A stretch of DNA of 64,000 nucleotides from Leclercia adecarboxylata (lineage in GTDB: Bacteria; Pseudomonadota; Gammaproteobacteria; Enterobacterales; Enterobacteriaceae): positions 1,116,001-1,180,000 of the forward strand of contig NZ_CP035382.1 in assembly GCF_006874705.1 (NCBI RefSeq), given 5' to 3'. The first letter of the stretch is position 1. Every line of letters begins with the position of its first letter. Below, one piece after another: positions 60,207-64,000 of the stretch. Below the pieces are notes generated by a model that ran no database searches, had not been told where the DNA came from, and was given only the letters and a program-made list of their open reading frames with translations. Position numbers and translations under genes: made by a program.

Positions 60207-61451
60207 ATGCAGGCTGAAAGTATGATGACTCATTACAAGCTACATGAATTTTTGGACGTACAACGACTTCAGACTCTGCAGGATAACTTTTCAAAATCGA
60301 TGATGATCGCGCTGGTCGTGGTGGATGAAAACGGCGTTCCCGTCACCAGGCCCAGCGGGTTTTCAGACTTCTGCGCGCGCTCGCGCCTCAACCCTAACCT
60401 GACTCATCACTGTTATGAAAGCGACAAAGCTGGCGGGCGTGCCGCAATGCAGGCGCGCGAGCCGGTGGTGTATCGCTGCTACTGCGGTTTTGTCGAGTTT
60501 GCCGTTCCTATCATGATTAACGATCATTACCTCGGGGCATTTATTTCCGGCCAGGTCAAAGTGGAAGAGGAAAAAGAGCGCAGCATTCCCTATATTTTGA
60601 ATAACAATGAAATCTGGGAAGAAAATCCGTGGTTGATTAATTTGCATCAAAATACGCGCCGAATGAACTATGAGCGTTTTGAATCCACAGCATCAACGCT
60701 ATTACACGTTTCGTCCTATCTGGTGGAACAGGCACACGCCAATAATATTCAACGTGAGTTGCGTAAAAAGGACCAGGAGTTAACGAATGAATTAAGAATC
60801 CGTGTTGAAATTGAACGTTCATTACATGAAGCAGAATTTAAAGCGCTCTCTTATCAGATCAACCCACACTTTTTATTTAATGTATTAAACACCATTGGTC
60901 GTCTGGCGTTTCTTGAAGATGCCCAGCGTACCGAAACCATGGTGCATGATTTTTCTGACATGATGCGCTACCTGCTACGCAAAAATAATCATGGGCTGAT
61001 TACGCTGCGCAATGAGATGAATTACGTCAACAGCTATATGTCGATTCAAAAAGTGCGCATGAGCGACCGCTTCGATTATCGTTACGACATCCCCGAGAAA
61101 TATCTGGATGTAGTCTGCCCCTTTTTGATCCTGCAACCGCTGGTAGAGAACTTCTTCAACTACGTAGTAGAACCACGCGACACCAGCAGCCATCTGCTGA
61201 TCCGCGCCACCGATGACGGTCAGGATGTCATTATAGAGGTCACCGATAATGGCGACGGCATCTCTGCGAATGCCATCGATCAGATTTTATCCGGCGACCA
61301 AAATCTGCAAAAAGGCAGCATCGGCATCAACAACATAAAAAATAGATTAAAGCTGTTATTTGGCGAGAGCTATGGCCTGGAGATCATGAGCGCCCACAAG
61401 CCCAGGATGGGCACCACTATTAAACTGCGGTTCCCGATGCTGGAAGCCTGA
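60207..61451 (+). CDS. PocR-domain LytS-type sensor histidine kinase
   Basis: The 414-aa soluble kinase has an N-terminal PocR-like domain (about 15-170: [22 protein letters not shown] with Cys/His, [19 protein letters not shown]) that in PocR/PduC regulators senses small molecules such as 1,2-propanediol. A short coiled coil (about 180-205) follows, then a His_kinase domain of the LytS kind ([17 protein letters not shown] with phospho-His near 223) and an ATPase domain ([19 protein letters not shown]). No transmembrane segment is seen, so it reads an intracellular signal. It is 17 bp upstream of its response regulator. Its ligand is probably the microcompartment substrate or a product. Confidence 0.88.
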   Translation: MQAESMMTHYKLHEFLDVQRLQTLQDNFSKSMMIALVVVDENGVPVTRPSGFSDFCARSRLNPNLTHHCYESDKAGGRAAMQAREPVVYRCYCGFVEFAVPIMINDHYLGAFISGQVKVEEEKERSIPYILNNNEIWEENPWLINLHQNTRRMNYERFESTASTLLHVSSYLVEQAHANNIQRELRKKDQELTNELRIRVEIERSLHEAEFKALSYQINPHFLFNVLNTIGRLAFLEDAQRTETMVHDFSDMMRYLLRKNNHGLITLRNEMNYVNSYMSIQKVRMSDRFDYRYDIPEKYLDVVCPFLILQPLVENFFNYVVEPRDTSSHLLIRATDDGQDVIIEVTDNGDGISANAIDQILSGDQNLQKGSIGINNIKNRLKLLFGESYGLEIMSAHKPRMGTTIKLRFPMLEA

Positions 61452-61468
61452 TAGCAAAAAGAGGACAT

Positions 61469-62533
61469 ATGTTTAACATTGTTATCGTTGAAGATGAGCC
61501 TATTGAGCTTGAATCCCTGAACCGGATCGTTTCCCAGTGCGTGGAAAACGCCGTGATTCACGAAGCCTCCACCGGCAAAAAAGCGATTCAGTTAATTGAT
61601 CAATTAAACCACATCGACATGATCTTTGTGGATATCAACATTCCGTTGCCAAACGGCAATCAGGTTATTGAATACCTGAGGAAAAAAAACACCGAGACCA
61701 AAGTCATCGTCACCACGGCGAACGATGATTTCGATATCGTGCGCAGTATGTATAACCTCAAAGTGAATGATTACCTGCTGAAGCCGGTGAAAAAAAGCAT
61801 CCTGACCGATACCATTAAAAAAACCCTCGACGTTGATGAAGGCGATAACGAAAAATCCCGGGCGATGAAGCAAAAAGTGTTTACCCTGATCGACGAATGC
61901 CATTATGCCCCGTGGCACAGCCTGATTTTCGATATGATTAATGGCGCGTGTACGTTGGACAGGCCTGACGAGGACAAACGCAAAGAAGTCATCGATTTTC
62001 TGGAAATCATTAGCCAGTATGTGATCGCACAGGGTGAAAAGTTAGCCCCCGCCCAACGTAAAGTCGCCGCCCTGCTCAAAGACGTTAATCAGTACGGTAT
62101 TACAGAGAGCCGTTACTTTCGGGTGATGATCGGCCTGCTGACCCTCAGCGAGGAGCTGTTTGATTACGCGTTCAAAGGCTATACCGGCAATATCGATTTT
62201 ATTGAGCGTGCAAAATTTCATATTGAGAAAAACATCCTCCGCAACCTGACTCTGGACGACATAGCGGCAAAATCCTTCGTCAGCTCCTGCTACCTGAGCC
62301 GGGCGTTCAAGAAAATCACCGGCATTGGGTTTTCGAATTATATTGCCATGCGCAAGATCGCTATCGCCAAATCGTTGTTGCAGTTCAGCGATCTGAAGGT
62401 AAATACCATTGCGCTGGAGCTGGCCTACCAGGACGCCAACTACTTCTGTCGGATCTTTAAAAAAGAGACCGGCATGGCACCGTCTGATTATCGGAAAATC
62501 GTGACATCGGGAGAGGATGAGGCCGTGGCGTAA
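61469..62533 (+). CDS. Response regulator with AraC-type DNA-binding domain
   Basis: This 354-aa regulator pairs with the preceding kinase. The receiver (1-120) has the acidic pair VEDEP near residue 8, phospho-acceptor Asp55 in IFVDINIPLPNGNQ, and a Lys in LLKPVKKS. A middle helical region follows, then an AraC/XylS domain (about 250-350: LTLDDIAAKSFVSSCYLSRAFK and VNTIALELAYQDANYFCRIFKK). This YesN-like layout is typical of PocR/LytS systems of BMC loci. It probably activates the downstream operon. Confidence 0.9.
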   Translation: MFNIVIVEDEPIELESLNRIVSQCVENAVIHEASTGKKAIQLIDQLNHIDMIFVDINIPLPNGNQVIEYLRKKNTETKVIVTTANDDFDIVRSMYNLKVNDYLLKPVKKSILTDTIKKTLDVDEGDNEKSRAMKQKVFTLIDECHYAPWHSLIFDMINGACTLDRPDEDKRKEVIDFLEIISQYVIAQGEKLAPAQRKVAALLKDVNQYGITESRYFRVMIGLLTLSEELFDYAFKGYTGNIDFIERAKFHIEKNILRNLTLDDIAAKSFVSSCYLSRAFKKITGIGFSNYIAMRKIAIAKSLLQFSDLKVNTIALELAYQDANYFCRIFKKETGMAPSDYRKIVTSGEDEAVA

Positions 62534-62597
62534 TTTTGCGCTGGCCCGTAAATGAAAACAAAATAGTCCAACAGACCCGCAAGATAGTGTACGCCCC

Positions 62598-62642
62598 CTT
62601 GTCTGGTTGCCCCCTAAGATAGGAATAAAACTTCCAGACAAG
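62598..62642 (+). promoter_or_regulatory. 9-bp inverted repeat before the metK TTG start
   Basis: CTTGTCTGG (62598-62606) and CCAGACAAG (62634-62642) are perfect inverted repeats 27 nt apart, ending 9 nt before the start codon. They could be a regulator operator or an mRNA stem that masks the weak translation start. The spacer has no visible U-run. Confidence 0.5.
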
Positions 62643-62651
62643 TGACTCGCT

Positions 62652-63803
62652 TTGAACGATTACCTGTTTACCTCCGAATCCGTTGCCGAAGGGCATCCCG
62701 ACAAAATGGCCGATCAGATTTCCGACGCCATTCTGGATGCCATTCTCCTGCAGGACCCCTGGGGCAAAGTGGCCTGCGAATGCCTGGTCAAAACCGGCGT
62801 CGCTATCGTCGCAGGCGAAATCTCCACCCACGCCACGGTGGATATCGAGCAGATCGTCCGCAACACCATTAAAGAGATTGGCTACGATCATTCCCGGTTG
62901 GGCTTCGACGGCAACACCTGTGGCGTCCTGAATATTCTCGGCAAACAGTCCAGCAATATTGCCGACGGTATTCGCAGTCACACCCCGGACGCGTTGGGCG
63001 CAGGCGACCAGGGCATCACCTTCGGTTACGCCTGCGATGAAACCCCGGAACGGATGCCCGCCACGCTGGTTTACGCCCATCGTCTGATGGCGCGCCAGGC
63101 GCAGCTGCGTAAGTCTCAGCGGCTGGCGTTTTTACTTCCCGATGCCAAAAGCCAGGTCACCCTGCGCTATCAGGATAACCTGGTGCATTCGGTGGATACT
63201 GTGGTTGTGTCCACCCAGCACAGCCCGGATATTTCGCTGGCGACACTGCGTGAAGCCGTTATCGAAGAGATCATCAAACCGGTCATGCCGTCACACTGGC
63301 TCACGCCCCATACCCGCTTTCTGGTCAATCCGGCAGGCGCTTTTGTGATTGGCGGCCCGGTGGGCGATTGTGGGTTAACCGGGCGCAAAATCATTGTCGA
63401 TACCTATGGCGGAGCAGCCTGCCACGGCGGTGGCGCATTTTCCGGTAAAGACCCCTCAAAGGTCGATCGTTCCGCAGCCTACGCCGCTCGCTATGTGGCG
63501 AATAATATTGTCGCTGCCGGCCTTGCGTCGCGCTGCGAAGTGCAGCTGGGATGGGCTATTGGCCTCCCCCGCCCCGTTTCCGTCAGGATCAACACCTTTG
63601 GCACACAAGTCGTGTCAACAGAGGCGTTGCAGCAGGCGGTTAACCGCCATTTTGATCTCAGCGTCTACGGCATCATCAGCATGCTCGACCTGCTGGTCCC
63701 CCGCTATCGTAAAACGGCCTGCTACGGCCACTTTGGTCGCGACAGCTTTCCGTGGGAACGCACGGATAAAGCGGCGCTATTACGCGAAGACGTTGGCCGT
63801 TAA
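62652..63803 (+). CDS. metK: Second S-adenosylmethionine synthetase (MetK paralogue) of the BMC locus
   Basis: The 383-aa MetK keeps ATP/Met-site motifs [19 protein letters not shown] near residue 12, [13 protein letters not shown] near 117, [14 protein letters not shown] near 240 and [23 protein letters not shown] near 260. It is diverged at conserved spots: NPTGRF of the family is NPAGAF here and the Arg before HGGGAFSG is Cys, so the kinetics may differ. It opens at TTG with a weak site. The core biosynthetic metK lies elsewhere in enterics. A local copy in a BMC operon suggests extra SAM for a radical activase. Confidence 0.88.
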   Translation: MNDYLFTSESVAEGHPDKMADQISDAILDAILLQDPWGKVACECLVKTGVAIVAGEISTHATVDIEQIVRNTIKEIGYDHSRLGFDGNTCGVLNILGKQSSNIADGIRSHTPDALGAGDQGITFGYACDETPERMPATLVYAHRLMARQAQLRKSQRLAFLLPDAKSQVTLRYQDNLVHSVDTVVVSTQHSPDISLATLREAVIEEIIKPVMPSHWLTPHTRFLVNPAGAFVIGGPVGDCGLTGRKIIVDTYGGAACHGGGAFSGKDPSKVDRSAAYAARYVANNIVAAGLASRCEVQLGWAIGLPRPVSVRINTFGTQVVSTEALQQAVNRHFDLSVYGIISMLDLLVPRYRKTACYGHFGRDSFPWERTDKAALLREDVGR

Positions 63804-63850
63804 GCCGACGCGCGCGCAGCATAATGTGAATTTTTCTACAGGAGAAGTAT

Positions 63851-64000
63851 ATGTCCGGGCAAAGTTTAGGCTTGATCGAAACCGTCGGAATGGCTGCGGC
63901 GGTGGAAGCCGCGGATGCCGCCATGAAATCCGCTAACGTCAGCCTGGTGGGCTATGAGTTAACCAAAGGCGGCGGGATGGTCACGGTGAAGCTGGAAGGG
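63851..64000 (+). CDS. Bacterial microcompartment shell protein (partial, cut by window end)
   Basis: This is the first 50 codons of a BMC-domain (PF00936) hexameric shell protein of the PduA/EutM/CutN kind. Visible: LGLIETVGMAAAVEAADAAM (residues 6-25, the typical helix start) and LVGYELTKGGGMVTVKLEG with the edge Lys-Gly-Gly-Gly loop. AGGAGAAGT precedes the ATG. It lies 47 bp after metK, so the two are likely in one operon. The rest of the operon is outside the window. Confidence 0.92.
   Translation, partial: MSGQSLGLIETVGMAAAVEAADAAMKSANVSLVGYELTKGGGMVTVKLEG

Overview
The window is chromosomal DNA of a member of the Enterobacteriaceae, close to Enterobacter, Lelliottia, Leclercia or Klebsiella. 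Gene content and order follow the E. coli metC-rpoD backbone, proteins align residue by residue from memory with E. coli orthologues, the DNA is GC-rich, and BIME/REP, ERIC and other enterobacterial palindromic repeats lie between genes. The exact genus cannot be fixed from sequence reading alone.

Layout. 1-14.8 kb: yghB, yqhC/yqhD/dkgA (aldehyde detoxification), ygiQ, ftsP, plsC, parC, ygiW, qseBC and mdaB-ygiN. 14.8-21.4 kb: an accessory insert between ygiN and parE. It holds a Kbp/YgaU-like protein, a small unrecognised protein, and a divergent carbohydrate locus (AraC regulator; DUF2264 protein, LacY-type permease, GH88 unsaturated glucuronyl hydrolase). 21.4-25.8 kb: the parE-yqiA-cpdA-yqiB-nudF operon read leftwards. 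26-42.6 kb: tolC-ygiBC, ygiD, zupT, ribB with its FMN riboswitch, ubiK, hldE, glnE, ygiF, ygiM, cca, uppP, folB and plsY. 42.7-53.5 kb: a second accessory block, where E. coli carries the ttd genes. It contains an MFS transporter, a 566-bp non-coding element with nested inverted repeats, a complete urease operon (ureDABCEJFG), a secreted S8-type protease with a chitin-binding-like tail, and a LuxR-type regulator with a degenerate receiver. 53.5-59.6 kb: tsaD, the macromolecular synthesis operon rpsU-dnaG-rpoD (with an ERIC element inserted between rpsU and dnaG), and mug. 59.8-64 kb: tRNA-Ile2 (ileX), followed by the start of a bacterial microcompartment locus: a PocR/LytS sensor kinase, an AraC-type response regulator, a divergent second MetK, and the first 50 codons of a BMC shell protein cut by the window edge.

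How the parts work together. The backbone genes are housekeeping: topoisomerase IV (parC/parE), primase and sigma-70, phospholipid acylation (plsC, plsY), folate, riboflavin and ubiquinone synthesis, LPS heptose, tRNA maturation and nitrogen control. The accessory parts are nutrient systems: uronide scavenging, urea as nitrogen source (with a candidate Nac site upstream of ureD), extracellular proteolysis, and a microcompartment catabolic pathway. I infer that the microcompartment is of the glycyl-radical type, because a SAM synthetase is built into the regulatory end of the operon; the signature enzyme lies outside the window. Regulatory sites that read convincingly include an RFN riboswitch, a PmrA/QseB-type box at qseB, a marbox at tolC and a Fur-box-like sequence at zupT.
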